Source: Phytobacter diazotrophicus
GTDB lineage: Bacteria > Pseudomonadota > Gammaproteobacteria > Enterobacterales > Enterobacteriaceae
Direction of reading: 5' to 3'
Assembly: GCA_004346725.1 (NCBI GenBank)
Contig: SMDE01000011.1
Span: 159,419 to 223,418 of the forward strand
DNA length: 64,000 nt
A program made the position numbers and the translations under genes. The notes beneath the pieces were generated by a model that saw nothing but the letters and a program-made list of their open reading frames with translations, was not told the origin of the DNA and ran no database searches. Positions 55,013 to 64,000 of this stretch are shown piece after piece. The first letter of the stretch is position 1. Each line of letters begins with the position of its first letter.

Positions 55013-56389
55013 TTACAGGAAGAAAGGGCTGGGCTGGAACAGGCGCTCAACGTCGGTAATATATTTTTTGTCGGTAAGGAACATGATGACGTGGTCACCC
55101 TGTTCGATACGTAAATTATCGTTGGCGATCATCACATCATTACCGCGCACGACGGCACCGATAATTGTGCCTGGTGGCAGCTTAATCTCATCAATAACAC
55201 GTCCGACGACACGCGAGGTACTCTCATCACCATGTGCCACAGCCTCTATTGCTTCGGCAACACCGCGGCGCAGCGATGACACACCGACGATATCTGCTTT
55301 GCGCACATGGCTTAGCAACGCAGAAATAGTGGCCTGCTGTGGTGAAATCGCAATATCGATCACGCTGCCCTGCACCAGATCGACGTAGGCACGGCGTTGA
55401 ATGAGCACCATGACTTTCTTGGCGCCCATTCGCTTGGCCAACATGGCGGACATGATATTCGCCTCATCATCGTTGGTGACGGCAATGAAGAGATCCATTT
55501 GATCAATATGTTCTTCTGCGAGCAGTTCCTGATCCGACGCATCACCATAAAACACAATGGTGTTTTGTAGTTTTTCCGCCAGTTCCGCCGCGCGTTGTTG
55601 ATCGCGCTCGATCAATTTAACGCTGTAATCTTTTTCCAGGCGCATTGCCAGGCCAGCGCCGATATTCCCGCCGCCAACCAGCATGATGCGCTTATAGGGT
55701 TTTTCAAGACGCTGTAACTCGCTCATCACGGCGCGAATATGTTGAGACGCGGCGATGAAAAAGACTTCATCACCGGCTTCGACAATCGTTGAACCCTGTG
55801 GGCGAATAGGGCGGTCATGACGGAAAATAGCGGCGACGCGAGTATCAATATGCGGCATATGCTCGCGCATGGTTGATAGCGCGTTTCCTACCAGGGGACC
55901 GCCGTAATAGGCTTTTACGACAGCGAGGCTAACTTTCCCCTCGGCGAAATTCACAACCTGAAGCGCCCCCGGGTATTCAATCAATCGATAAAGACTGTCG
56001 ATGACCAATTGTTCCGGGGCAATGAGGTGGTCAATAGGCACAGCTTCAGAATGGAACAACTTGTCTGCGTCACGCACATAGTCCGGAGAGCGGATGCGTG
56101 CAATACGGTTTGGCGTATTAAACAATGAATAGGCCACCTGGCAGGCAACCATATTTGTTTCGTCAGAACTGGTTACCGCAACCAGCATATCTGCGTCGTC
56201 AGCACCAGCCTCGCGCAGCACGCGTGGATGTGAACCATGCCCCTGGACGACGCGTAAATCAAATTTGTCCTGCAGACTACGCAGACGATCGCCGTTAGTA
56301 TCCACGACGGTGATGTCATTATTTTCACCGACCAGGTTTTCCGCCAGCGTTCCGCCGACTTGCCCCGCGCCCAGTATTATGATTTTCAT
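55013..56389 (-). CDS. trkA: Trk potassium uptake system NAD-binding subunit TrkA
   Basis: 458 residues, a peripheral membrane protein with two RCK repeats. Each begins with a Rossmann glycine motif: [13 protein letters not shown] (~7-19) and [13 protein letters not shown] (~238-250). It gates the TrkH/TrkG channels with NADH/ATP. It follows rsmB by 22 bp in the fmt-rsmB-trkA gene run, as in E. coli. Confidence 0.97.
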   Translation of the reverse strand: MKIIILGAGQVGGTLAENLVGENNDITVVDTNGDRLRSLQDKFDLRVVQGHGSHPRVLREAGADDADMLVAVTSSDETNMVACQVAYSLFNTPNRIARIRSPDYVRDADKLFHSEAVPIDHLIAPEQLVIDSLYRLIEYPGALQVVNFAEGKVSLAVVKAYYGGPLVGNALSTMREHMPHIDTRVAAIFRHDRPIRPQGSTIVEAGDEVFFIAASQHIRAVMSELQRLEKPYKRIMLVGGGNIGAGLAMRLEKDYSVKLIERDQQRAAELAEKLQNTIVFYGDASDQELLAEEHIDQMDLFIAVTNDDEANIMSAMLAKRMGAKKVMVLIQRRAYVDLVQGSVIDIAISPQQATISALLSHVRKADIVGVSSLRRGVAEAIEAVAHGDESTSRVVGRVIDEIKLPPGTIIGAVVRGNDVMIANDNLRIEQGDHVIMFLTDKKYITDVERLFQPSPFFL

Positions 56390-56411
56390 CAGCTGCGACC
56401 CGTTATCCTAC

Positions 56412-57701
56412 TTATTGTTTGGAAAGCTTAGCGTAAAAGAAGCCGTCACCCTCTTCGGCTCCAGGCAGATTCTGCTGACCTGGCCGTTCTGGTGTTCCCG
56501 TTACGTTTAAGCGAGCATCAGGCGTACGTGAAAGGAATGCGGCAATTTGCTGGCTGTTCTCTTCGGGCAAAACTGAGCACGTGGCATACACCAGCGTCCC
56601 GCCAGGTTTAAGATGTGGCCAGACAGCATCAAGAATCTCAGCCTGTAATTGTACAAGTTCGCTGATGTCACGATCCCGGCGCAACCATTTTATATCCGGA
56701 TGGCGACGAATAACCCCCGTTGCTGAGCAGGGCGCATCCAGCAAAATACGGTCGAATTTCTCATCGCCGCACCATTGTGCAGGGTGACGTCCATCGCCTT
56801 GCTTCACCTCAGCCTTCATTCCCAGACGTTTAAGGTTGTCATAGACGCGGGAAAGACGTTGCTCGTCAATGTCGACAGCCAGAACGCGGGCTTGCGGAGC
56901 GGCTTCAAGGATATGTGTGGTTTTACCGCCTGGGGCGGCACACAAATCCAGGATGCGTTCACCATTTTGCGGTTCAAGGAAAGTTATGCAGCCCTGTGCG
57001 GACGCATCCTGGACAGTAACCCAGCCCTCATCAAAACCGGGTAATGCGCTTACAGGAACCGCGGATGCCATGCGTACAGCATCGGGATAATCCGGATGTG
57101 AGAATCCTTCCATTCCGCTTTCGGCCAGCAGCGCCAGCCAGGCGTCACGGGAGTGATGGTTGCGATTGACGCGCAACCACATAGGTGGACGCAGATTATT
57201 GGCCTCGACAATATGTTGCCACTGCTGCGGATACGCTTTTTGCAGGCGTTTTAGCAACCATGTTGGGTGCAGGAAGCGTTGTTCGCTCTGTTCAAACTCC
57301 GCCTGTAAGGCTTCTTGCTGGCGCTGGAACTGACGCAGTACACCATTAATCAGGCCCTTAAGCTGTGGACGCTTGATAGCAACGGCACCTTCAACGGTCT
57401 CTGCCAGCGCGGCGTGAGCCGGAATACGGGTATGCAGTAGCTGATACAGGCCAATCATAATCAGATAATGCACGGTACGCTGTTTACCCGTCATTGGGCG
57501 GGACATCAGCTTGTTGATAAAACAGTCCAGTTGCGGGAGCGTTCGCAGTGCGCCAAAGCAGAGCTCCTGCAGCAGTGCTTTGTCTTTATCGGAGACTTTT
57601 TGCTGTAGCGGCGGAAGAACATTACTCAGGGATTGCCCTTGTTCAACGACCTGCTCGATAGCCTGTGCCGCCATGCTGCGTAAATTAATATTTTTTTTCA
57701 T
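56412..57701 (-). CDS. rsmB: 16S rRNA m5C967 methyltransferase
   Basis: 429 residues from the ATG; an in-frame GTG 6 bp upstream is also possible. N-terminal NusB-like RNA-binding domain (~1-140), then a SAM-dependent methyltransferase ([14 protein letters not shown]). Catalytic cysteines are in LDAPCSATG and [11 protein letters not shown]. Also known as Sun/Fmu. A hairpin terminator immediately upstream separates it partly from fmt. Confidence 0.96.
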   Translation of the reverse strand: MKKNINLRSMAAQAIEQVVEQGQSLSNVLPPLQQKVSDKDKALLQELCFGALRTLPQLDCFINKLMSRPMTGKQRTVHYLIMIGLYQLLHTRIPAHAALAETVEGAVAIKRPQLKGLINGVLRQFQRQQEALQAEFEQSEQRFLHPTWLLKRLQKAYPQQWQHIVEANNLRPPMWLRVNRNHHSRDAWLALLAESGMEGFSHPDYPDAVRMASAVPVSALPGFDEGWVTVQDASAQGCITFLEPQNGERILDLCAAPGGKTTHILEAAPQARVLAVDIDEQRLSRVYDNLKRLGMKAEVKQGDGRHPAQWCGDEKFDRILLDAPCSATGVIRRHPDIKWLRRDRDISELVQLQAEILDAVWPHLKPGGTLVYATCSVLPEENSQQIAAFLSRTPDARLNVTGTPERPGQQNLPGAEEGDGFFYAKLSKQ

Positions 57702-57704
57702 AGC

Positions 57705-57736
57705 CACGAAAATAAAAACGCCCGGTAGTACCGGGC
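57705..57736 (-). terminator. Terminator/attenuator between fmt and rsmB
   Basis: Minus-strand GCCCGGTA and TACCGGGC (57720-57736) form a stem around one or more central bases, followed by GTTTTTATTTT. It lies 14 bp after fmt, and the T-run ends right at the rsmB start region, so rsmB may be read only by read-through or its own promoter. Confidence 0.75.
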
Positions 57737-57749
57737 TTAAAGATAATTG

Positions 57750-58697
57750 TCAGACCAGACGATTGCCCGGCGTAAACCACTCCCGCCGGGAGTTTAGTAA
57801 ATCCTGGGCATTCATCGCTTTTTTACCGGCGGGTTGGAGCGATTCAAGATTCAAAATGCCCTCAGCCGTTGCAACCTGAATACCTTGCTTATTAGCTTCA
57901 ATAATGGTGCCGGGTTCGGCTTTAGCCTGGCTATTTATCACCGACGCCTTCCAGACCTTAACGGGCTGATCCTCAATGACGAAATAGCTCATTGGCCAGG
58001 GATTGAAGGCTCGAATACAACGCTCAAGCTGTTCAGCAGGCAAAGACCAGTCAAGAAGCGCTTCTTCTTTGCTAAGTTTTTCAGCATAGGTAACCTGCGT
58101 TTCATCCTGAATCTCGGGCGTTGCCGTACCGGCTGCAATTTGCGTCAGCGTTGCGAGCAAACCCTGCGGGCCAAGTTGTGCCAGCTTATCGTAGAGTGTC
58201 GCACTGGTGTCTTCGGCAGTGATTGGGCAGGAGAGCTTATAAAGCATATCCCCCGTGTCCAGCCCGACATCCATTTGCATGATGGTGACGCCAGTTTCCG
58301 TGTCACCCGCCCAGAGGGAACGTTGGATCGGTGCCGCACCACGCCAGCGTGGGAGCAAAGAACCGTGTACGTTCAGGCAGCCGAGACGAGGCATCTCCAG
58401 AACAGCTTTCGGCAGGATGAGGCCGTAGGCGACAACTACCATGGCATCGGCCTGCAAATCGGCAACGAGCTGTTGATTTTCCTGTGGACGAAGAGACACT
58501 GGCTGAAATACCGGAATCCCTTTCTCTTCAGCCAGTACTTTGACCGGGCTCGGCATCAATTTTTTGCCGCGTCCGGCAGGACGATCAGGCTGAGTGAATA
58601 CGCCAACGATCTGATGCTCAGAAGAGAGCAGCGCGTCGAGGTGACGCGCTGCAAAATCAGGTGTGCCGGCAAATATAATGCGTAGTGAATCTGACAC
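57750..58697 (-). CDS. fmt: Methionyl-tRNA formyltransferase
   Basis: 315 residues. It formylates Met-tRNAfMet for translation initiation with 10-formyl-THF. Active-site residues: Asn and His in [16 protein letters not shown] (~105-120) and the Asp in [12 protein letters not shown] (~144). A C-terminal OB domain follows (~205-315). It begins 14 bp after def, which removes the formyl group later. Confidence 0.97.
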   Translation of the reverse strand: MSDSLRIIFAGTPDFAARHLDALLSSEHQIVGVFTQPDRPAGRGKKLMPSPVKVLAEEKGIPVFQPVSLRPQENQQLVADLQADAMVVVAYGLILPKAVLEMPRLGCLNVHGSLLPRWRGAAPIQRSLWAGDTETGVTIMQMDVGLDTGDMLYKLSCPITAEDTSATLYDKLAQLGPQGLLATLTQIAAGTATPEIQDETQVTYAEKLSKEEALLDWSLPAEQLERCIRAFNPWPMSYFVIEDQPVKVWKASVINSQAKAEPGTIIEANKQGIQVATAEGILNLESLQPAGKKAMNAQDLLNSRREWFTPGNRLV

Positions 58698-58711
58698 GTG
58701 GATTCTTATCC

Positions 58712-59221
58712 TTAAGCTCGCGCTTTCATGCGATCAAGTTTTTCAACTTTCTGGCGAATACGTTGTTGCTTGAGTGGTGACAGATAGTCAATAAACAATT
58801 TTCCGACCAGATGATCCATCTCATGCTGAATGCAAATAGCCAACAGGCCATCCGCTTCCAGCTCATAGGTTTGACCTTCGCGGTTCAGCGCGCGGATTTT
58901 CACTTTTTCGGCACGCGGAACAAGCGCACGCTGCTCTGGAATAGAGAGGCAACCCTCTTCAATTCCCGTCTCGCCGCTTTTTTCCAGCAGTTCCGGGTTA
59001 ATTAACACCAGTTGCTCATCGCGGTTTTCAGAGACATCAATAACGATAATACGTTGATGAATATCTACCTGGGTTGCAGCCAGACCGATACCTTCTTCGG
59101 CGTACATCGTCTCAAACATATCGTCGACGATACGCTGAATTTCTGCATTAACTTCTTTTACCGGCGCGGCGACTTTGCGAAGACGCTCGTCCGGAATATG
59201 TAACACTTGCAAAACTGCCAT
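58712..59221 (-). CDS. def: Peptide deformylase
   Basis: 169 residues. A metalloprotease that removes the N-formyl group from new proteins. The three motifs are intact: [10 protein letters not shown] (~45), EGCLSIP (~88-94) with the Cys ligand, and QHEMDHLVG (~132-140) with two His ligands and the catalytic Glu. First gene of the minus-strand def-fmt-rsmB-trkA run; divergent from dprA. Confidence 0.98.
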   Translation of the reverse strand: MAVLQVLHIPDERLRKVAAPVKEVNAEIQRIVDDMFETMYAEEGIGLAATQVDIHQRIIVIDVSENRDEQLVLINPELLEKSGETGIEEGCLSIPEQRALVPRAEKVKIRALNREGQTYELEADGLLAICIQHEMDHLVGKLFIDYLSPLKQQRIRQKVEKLDRMKARA

Positions 59222-59348
59222 AAATATCCAGAGTCGTGTTCAAGAGTAAGAAAGATTATTCCCTCTATTCTAGACAAATCCCCCTCCGATTGACAGCATC
59301 GGTGACCAATCGCAAGGATTGGGCGAGCTATTTATGGCAGGGATGCAG

Positions 59349-60473
59349 ATGACTTCTACAGAAATATGGTTGCGCCTGATATATACAGGCGATCTGTTCG
59401 GTGAGGGAATGCTCAGGGCGGCGCAAAGCCTGGCAAATAGCGCTGTGATTGATGCTGAGACGTTAACCTCAAGCGGCCTGACGGCAAAACAGGCCAGACG
59501 GTTTCTGGCCATGAGCTCGGGGGAAATTGAAGAGAGTTTGCTATGGCTTGAGCAGCCACAGCATCATCTTATTCTGGCCTGCGAGAAGCAATATCCTCCG
59601 CAGTTACGGGCGCTTGCTGATTATCCTGGTGCGCTTTTTATTAAAGGGGAGCCAGATGTGCTGGCGAGCCAGCAGATTGCTGTCGTTGGCAGTCGAGCAC
59701 ATTCATGGTACGGCGAGCGTTGGGGGACTCAGTTTTGTGAAGCTCTGGCACGGAGCGGTTTAACCATTACCAGTGGACTGGCGCTTGGGATCGACAGCGT
59801 TGCGCATCGCGCAGCGCTTAACGCGCAGGGTAAAACCATTGGTGTATTGGGGCATGGCCTTTTTACCGTGTATCCACGGCGTCATATCTCCCTGGCTGCT
59901 GACATCGTTGCCAATGGTGGGGCGCTCGTCTCCGAATTTTCCCTCAAGACTACACCTAATCCGGGCAATTTCCCTCGACGTAATCGCATCATTAGTGGGC
60001 TTAGTCGTGGGGTGCTGGTTATTGAAGCTGCTTTACGCAGCGGCTCATTAGTGACTGCGCGCTGTGCGGTGGAACAGGGGCGTGAAGTTTTTGCGCTCCC
60101 CGGTCCGGTAGGAAATCCCGGCAGTGAGGGGCCGCACTGGTTGATACAGCAGGGCGCGCTCCTGGTTGTCTCGCCAGAAGAGATTCTGGAAAGTTTGCAA
60201 TACGGGCTACATTGGTTGCAGCCAGGTAACGAAAATTCAATTTATTCGCCAGATCAAGAAGAGGTGGCATTGCCATTTCCCGAGCTCCTGGCTAACGTAG
60301 GAGATGAGGTAACACCTGTTGACGTCGTCGCTGAACGTGCCGGCCAACCTGTGCCAGTAACTGTGGCTCAGCTACTTGAACTGGAGTTAGCAGGGTGGAT
60401 CGCAGCTGTACCCGGCGGCTATGTCCGATTAAGGAGGGCAAGCCATGTTCGACGTACTAATGTATTTGTTTGA
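59349..60473 (+). CDS. dprA: DNA-processing protein DprA/Smf
   Basis: 374 residues from [12 protein letters not shown], the E. coli Smf length; upstream in-frame ATGs lack support. The Rossmann-like domain includes [14 protein letters not shown] (~115), [12 protein letters not shown] and [13 protein letters not shown]-terminal winged-helix-like region (~300-374). DprA loads RecA on incoming single strands in transformable bacteria; its role in enterobacteria is unclear. It overlaps smg by 29 bp. Confidence 0.95.
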   Translation: MTSTEIWLRLIYTGDLFGEGMLRAAQSLANSAVIDAETLTSSGLTAKQARRFLAMSSGEIEESLLWLEQPQHHLILACEKQYPPQLRALADYPGALFIKGEPDVLASQQIAVVGSRAHSWYGERWGTQFCEALARSGLTITSGLALGIDSVAHRAALNAQGKTIGVLGHGLFTVYPRRHISLAADIVANGGALVSEFSLKTTPNPGNFPRRNRIISGLSRGVLVIEAALRSGSLVTARCAVEQGREVFALPGPVGNPGSEGPHWLIQQGALLVVSPEEILESLQYGLHWLQPGNENSIYSPDQEEVALPFPELLANVGDEVTPVDVVAERAGQPVPVTVAQLLELELAGWIAAVPGGYVRLRRASHVRRTNVFV

Positions 60474-60918
60474 GACTTACATCCATAACGAAGCTGAAAT
60501 GCGGGTGGATCAGGACAAACTGGAACGGGACCTTACCGACGCTGGTTTTGATCGTGAAGATATCTATAACGCGCTTCTGTGGCTTGAAAAGCTGGCTGAT
60601 TATCAGGAAGGCCTCGCCGAACCGATGCAGCTCGCTTCTGACCCGCTCTCCGTGCGTATTTATACGCCAGAAGAGTGTGAACGGCTGGATGCCAGTTGCC
60701 GGGGATTTTTATTATTCCTGGAGCAGATTCAGGTGCTAAACCTCGAAACACGTGAAATGGTGATTGAACGTGTGCTGGCGCTGGATACGGCAGAATTCGA
60801 ACTGGAAGACCTTAAATGGGTCATTCTGATGGTTCTGTTTAACATTCCAGGGTGTGAAAACGCCTACCAGCAAATGGAAGAATTACTCTTTGAAGTGAAT
60901 GAAGGTATGCTGCATTAA
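60445..60918 (+). CDS. smg: Smg, conserved DUF494 protein
   Basis: 157 residues, acidic and helical, [30 protein letters not shown]. It matches E. coli Smg, a DUF494 protein of unknown function. The start lies inside dprA (29-bp overlap) after an AAGGAGG site. Confidence 0.93.
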   Translation: MFDVLMYLFETYIHNEAEMRVDQDKLERDLTDAGFDREDIYNALLWLEKLADYQEGLAEPMQLASDPLSVRIYTPEECERLDASCRGFLLFLEQIQVLNLETREMVIERVLALDTAEFELEDLKWVILMVLFNIPGCENAYQQMEELLFEVNEGMLH

Positions 60919-60944
60919 TCATTTTTGCAGCTTCCAGAGTCCTT

Positions 60945-61502
60945 ATGGCCAAATCAGCACTGTTTACGGTGCGTAACAACGAGCCCTGCCCACAGTGCGG
61001 GGCTGAACTCGTTATTCGTTCCGGCAAGCATGGTCCGTTTCTCGGATGTTCTCATTATCCGGAATGCGATTATGTTCGTCCGCTGAAAAGTCAGGCGGAT
61101 GGGCACGTCGTTAAAATTCTGGAAGGACAAGACTGCCCCGTCTGTGGTGCCGTACTGGTACTGCGACAGGGGCGGTTTGGGATGTTCATTGGCTGTAGCC
61201 ACTATCCTGAGTGTGAACATACCGAACAAATCGATAAACCCGATGACACCGCGATCACGTGTCCACAGTGTCAGACCGGACACTTGATCCAGCGACGGTC
61301 GCGATTTGGCAAAACCTTCCATTCCTGCGATCGTTATCCCGATTGTCAGTTCGTCATCAATTTCAAACCCGTGGCAGGGGAGTGTCCAACATGCCATTAC
61401 CCGCTACTGATTGAGAAAAAAACGGCGCAAGGCATCAGATGTTTCTGCGCCAGTAAACAATGTGGAAAGCCGGTAACGGCGGAACAGACTCGTGAAGAAT
61501 AA
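60945..61502 (+). CDS. yrdD: YrdD, topoisomerase-type zinc-ribbon protein
   Basis: 185 residues built from four tetra-cysteine zinc ribbons like those at the C-terminus of topoisomerase I: CPQC...C...C (~15-42), CPVC (~61), CPQC (~106) and CPTC (~147). The catalytic topoisomerase domains are absent. It probably binds single-stranded DNA or RNA. Its stop overlaps tsaC by 11 bp. Confidence 0.92.
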   Translation: MAKSALFTVRNNEPCPQCGAELVIRSGKHGPFLGCSHYPECDYVRPLKSQADGHVVKILEGQDCPVCGAVLVLRQGRFGMFIGCSHYPECEHTEQIDKPDDTAITCPQCQTGHLIQRRSRFGKTFHSCDRYPDCQFVINFKPVAGECPTCHYPLLIEKKTAQGIRCFCASKQCGKPVTAEQTREE

Positions 61503-62064
61503 CCTGCATTTGGATCCCATTGCTGCTGCGGTGGCGGTCCTGAAAAATAAAAAAGTCATCGCATATCCCACAGAAGCGGTTTTCGGTGTTGGGTGTGACC
61601 CGGACAGTGAGATTGCCGTAAATCGTCTGCTTGAGTTGAAACAGCGCCCGGTCGAGAAAGGACTGATCCTGATCGCCGCCAGTTTCGAGCAGTTAAAGCC
61701 CTATATAGACGACAGCATGCTGAATGAGACTCAGCGGCAGGCTGTTTTCGCCTGCTGGCCAGGACCGGTAACATTCGTCTTTCCTGCCAAAGCTACCACG
61801 CCGCGCTGGCTGACCGGGCGTTTCGACTCTTTGGCAGTGCGCGTTACCGATCACCCGCTGGTGATCGCGCTGTGCGAGGCGTACGGCAAACCACTGGTAT
61901 CAACCAGTGCAAACTTGACCGGTTTACCTCCTTGCAGAACGGATGACGAAGTACGCCAGCAATTTGGTGCCGACTTCCCTGTCGTGGAAGGGAAAACGGG
62001 TGGCCGCCAGAATCCTTCTGAAATTCGCGACGCTCTCACCGGTGAATTATTTCGTCAAGGTTAA
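61492..62064 (+). CDS. tsaC: Threonylcarbamoyl-AMP synthase
   Basis: 190 residues with a GTG start (GTG AAG AAT), coupled to yrdD by overlap. It makes threonylcarbamoyl-AMP from threonine, bicarbonate and ATP for the t6A37 modification of tRNAs. Motifs [17 protein letters not shown] (~21-37) and [10 protein letters not shown] (~141-150) are as in E. coli TsaC (YrdC). Confidence 0.97.
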   Translation: MKNNLHLDPIAAAVAVLKNKKVIAYPTEAVFGVGCDPDSEIAVNRLLELKQRPVEKGLILIAASFEQLKPYIDDSMLNETQRQAVFACWPGPVTFVFPAKATTPRWLTGRFDSLAVRVTDHPLVIALCEAYGKPLVSTSANLTGLPPCRTDDEVRQQFGADFPVVEGKTGGRQNPSEIRDALTGELFRQG

Positions 62065-62068
62065 CGCT

Positions 62069-62887
62069 ATGGAATCCTACGCTGTATTTGGTAACCCCGT
62101 CGCACACAGCAAATCGCCGTTTATTCACGCGCAATTTGCGGCTCAGTTAAAGATTGAACATCCTTATGGTCGCGTACTGGCGCCAGTGGATGATTTCGTC
62201 AATACGCTTGAGGCTTTCTTTATTGCGGGAGGAAAAGGCGCCAATATTACCGTGCCTTTTAAAGAAGAAGCCTTCAGTCGGGCAGATGAACTTACCGAAC
62301 GCGCCGCGCTTGCGGGGGCGGTAAATACATTAAAGCGTCTTGATGATGGGCGTTTGCTGGGTGACAACACTGATGGGATCGGGTTGTTGAGCGATCTGGA
62401 GCGCTTGTCATTTATCAAACCCGGCTTTCGCATCCTGCTAATTGGTGCGGGTGGCGCTGCACGAGGCGTACTGCTCCCACTGCTTTCGCTGGATTGCGCA
62501 GTGACAATAACCAACCGGACGTTGGCTCGAGCACAAGAACTGGCAACGCTTTTTGCTCATACCGGCAGCGTGAATGCGCTTGCGTTATCCGAGCTGGCAG
62601 GCCATGAATTCGACCTCATCATTAATGCTACCTCCAGTGGTATTGATGGAGGCGTGCCCGAGTTACCCGAATCTCTCATTCATGCAGAGCTTTTTTGCTA
62701 CGACATGTTCTATCAAAAAGGCAGCACACCTTTCCTTGCCTGGTGCCAGCAAAATGGGGCGCAGCGATGCGCCGATGGTTTAGGGATGCTGGTGGGGCAA
62801 GCTGCGCATTCCGTGCTGTTATGGCATGGCGTATTGCCAGATATCGAATCTGTTATTAAACGGCTCCAGAGGGAACTGGCGGAATGA
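62069..62887 (+). CDS. aroE: Shikimate dehydrogenase
   Basis: 272 residues from [20 protein letters not shown]. It reduces 3-dehydroshikimate with NADPH in aromatic amino-acid synthesis. Substrate residues are in NPVAHSKSP; catalytic Lys65 and Asp102 lie in [11 protein letters not shown] and GDNTDG. The NADP site is [12 protein letters not shown] (~123) and the 2'-phosphate is read by TNRT. It follows tsaC by 4 bp and overlaps yrdB (ATGA). Confidence 0.97.
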   Translation: MESYAVFGNPVAHSKSPFIHAQFAAQLKIEHPYGRVLAPVDDFVNTLEAFFIAGGKGANITVPFKEEAFSRADELTERAALAGAVNTLKRLDDGRLLGDNTDGIGLLSDLERLSFIKPGFRILLIGAGGAARGVLLPLLSLDCAVTITNRTLARAQELATLFAHTGSVNALALSELAGHEFDLIINATSSGIDGGVPELPESLIHAELFCYDMFYQKGSTPFLAWCQQNGAQRCADGLGMLVGQAAHSVLLWHGVLPDIESVIKRLQRELAE

Positions 62888-63141
62888 ACCAGGCTATCCA
62901 ATTTCCCGACAGGGAAGAGTGGAATGATGCCCAGCAGGCGGTGTGTTTTCCTGCCCTGGTTAATGGCTTACAACTTACCTGCATTATGCGTGCTGAGGTT
63001 CTGGCGGAACGTTTTGGAGGCGATTCGCCAGCGCTGTGGCTGGCGTTGTTCCGGGAAAATCGCTGGGATCTGGAAGACGAGGCCGAACAGTTGATCCGTG
63101 AGCAGCAGGAAGACGAGCGGGGTTATATCTGGTTATCCTGA
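62884..63141 (+). CDS. yrdB: YrdB, conserved small protein
   Basis: 85 residues, DUF1488 family, [20 protein letters not shown]. Function unknown. The start overlaps the aroE stop, and the end overlaps the convergent yrdA by 19 bp. Confidence 0.93.
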   Translation: MNQAIQFPDREEWNDAQQAVCFPALVNGLQLTCIMRAEVLAERFGGDSPALWLALFRENRWDLEDEAEQLIREQQEDERGYIWLS

Positions 63142-63671
63142 GCCAGATACTCATCCTTCCATTTCACGTAGTTGTTCGCTGAGTATTTTAACCCTGCGAT
63201 CTCTTCTTCTTTTAGCGGGCGGATCTGTTTCACCGGGCTGCCAAGGTAAAGGTAACCGCTCTCGAGGCGTTTATTTTGCGGAACCAGGCTGCCCGCGCCA
63301 ATCATCACGTCATCCTCTATAACCGCGCCATCTAATAAAATGGACCCCATTCCGACCAGAACGCGGTTACCGATAATGCAGCCATGCAGCATGACTTTAT
63401 GTCCCACGGTCACATCTTCGCCAATGATAAGCGGGTTACCTTCCGGGTTATAAGAAGACTTATGCGTAACGTGTAATACGCTACCGTCCTGGATATTACT
63501 GCGTGCCCCTATCTCTACATAGTTGACATCACCGCGGATAACGACCAGTGGCCAGATGCCGACATCATCAGCAATTCGTACATCGCCGATCACGACGCTG
63601 GTGGCATCGACCATCACTTTTTCACCGACTTGAGGATACAAATTTCTATAAGGACGTAAAACTGCGGACAT
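63123..63671 (-). CDS. yrdA: YrdA, gamma-carbonic-anhydrase-like hexapeptide protein
   Basis: 182 residues from MSAVLRPYRNLYPQ. A left-handed beta-helix of hexapeptide repeats (VIGDVRIADDVGIWPLVVIRG ...). Three metal-type histidines are in HVTHKSS, GHKVMLHG and nearby. Carbonic anhydrase activity is not established for YrdA. It is divergent from the rRNA operon beyond the right edge. Confidence 0.93.
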   Translation of the reverse strand: MSAVLRPYRNLYPQVGEKVMVDATSVVIGDVRIADDVGIWPLVVIRGDVNYVEIGARSNIQDGSVLHVTHKSSYNPEGNPLIIGEDVTVGHKVMLHGCIIGNRVLVGMGSILLDGAVIEDDVMIGAGSLVPQNKRLESGYLYLGSPVKQIRPLKEEEIAGLKYSANNYVKWKDEYLAQDNQI

Positions 63672-63824
63672 AGCTACCTCATCAAAAACAGGTTGTGAAG
63701 AAGACTTTGGTGGCAATAACGGCCTTGTGCAAGCCTTTTACTTGTCATAATTCGAGCAGATCGTACGGGATCTCAGCGAAAAGGGCGAAAAAACAACAAT
63801 CAGTAAAAAAGATCGAAAAAAGGC

Positions 63825-63852
63825 TTGTGCAAAAAAATGGGATCCCTATAAT
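63825..63852 (+). promoter_or_regulatory. rRNA operon promoter P1
   Basis: TTGTGC (63825-63830) and TATAAT (63847-63852) are 16 bp apart, the usual rrn P1 spacing. A GCGCCTCCG discriminator follows. A/T-rich tracts at 63784-63820 fit an UP element and Fis sites. The 63672-63824 stretch holds no gene. Confidence 0.9.
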
Positions 63853-63931
63853 GCGCCTCCGTTGAGACGACAATGTGAAACACTTCACGAGATGGTCGGA
63901 ACAACGAAGAGAAAAATCCTGAAATAACGGG

Positions 63932-63959
63932 TTGACTCTGAAAGAGGAAAGCGTAATAT
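63932..63959 (+). promoter_or_regulatory. rRNA operon promoter P2
   Basis: TTGACT (63932-63937) and TAATAT (63954-63959), 16 bp apart, lie about 107 bp after P1, as in E. coli rrn leaders. The window ends in the leader before boxA and 16S rRNA. The position next to yrdA matches rrnD. Confidence 0.88.
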
Positions 63960-64000
63960 ACGCCACCTCGCAACGGTGAGCGAAAGCCGCGTTGCACTGC

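Overview
The window is enterobacterial chromosome. The order nirB ... ppiA-fic-pabA-argD-yhfK-crp-yhfA-prkB-yheU-yheT ... yheS-kefGB-slyD-fkpA-tus-str-bfr-S10-spc-alpha-zntR-mscL-trkA-rsmB-fmt-def-dprA-aroE-yrdA-rrn is the Escherichia/Salmonella/Citrobacter backbone, and most proteins are near-identical to the E. coli ones I know. A complete malonate decarboxylase operon, a codA gene beside nirB and no tsgA suggest a malonate-positive relative such as Citrobacter. The genus is an inference; nothing here fixes the species.

Layout. 1-2131 is the 5' part of nirB (minus strand, cut by the window edge). 2.3-12.9 kb holds codA, ppiA, the yhfG-fic antitoxin/toxin-like pair, pabA, argD, yhfK, crp, yhfA, prkB, yheU and yheT. 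12.9-24.5 kb is an accessory block placed between yheT and yheS, which are neighbours in E. coli. It has two modules. The first is a Nudix-type regulator (nrtR) divergent from a PRPP-synthetase-like gene and a nicotinamide phosphoribosyltransferase-like gene (nadV). The second is mdcABCDEFGH, with its LysR regulator mdcR convergent at the end. 24.5-33.3 kb holds yheS, kefG-kefB-yheV, slyD, slyX, fkpA and yheO-tusDCB. 33.4-37.9 kb is the str operon (rpsL, rpsG, fusA, tufA). 38.0-39.3 kb holds bfd, bfr and a short prepilin peptidase. 39.4-53.3 kb is the S10, spc and alpha operons with their autoregulatory leaders. 53.4-63.7 kb holds yhdN-zntR, arfA/mscL, the minus-strand genes trkA, rsmB, fmt and def, and the plus-strand genes dprA-smg-yrdD-tsaC-aroE-yrdB, with yrdA convergent. 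The last 300 bases carry tandem P1/P2 promoters of an rRNA operon that begins outside the window.

How the genes work together. Much of the window is translation machinery: ribosomal proteins, EF-G, EF-Tu, RNA polymerase alpha, SecY, formylation and deformylation, tRNA modification by TusBCD and TsaC, and ArfA rescue. The accessory block adds two catabolic or salvage capacities. One is malonate uptake and decarboxylation to acetate and CO2. The other is rebuilding of NAD from nicotinamide, under a regulator family that senses ADP-ribose. The most interesting open question is whether the prs-like/nadV-like pair is ordinary PRPP plus NMN salvage, or an ADP-ribose-based NAD+ reconstitution pathway like the phage NARP1 pair. 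The gene pairing, a changed phosphate-loop residue and the ADP-ribose-type regulator make that worth testing. No insertion sequence, integrase, tRNA gene or CRISPR array was seen.
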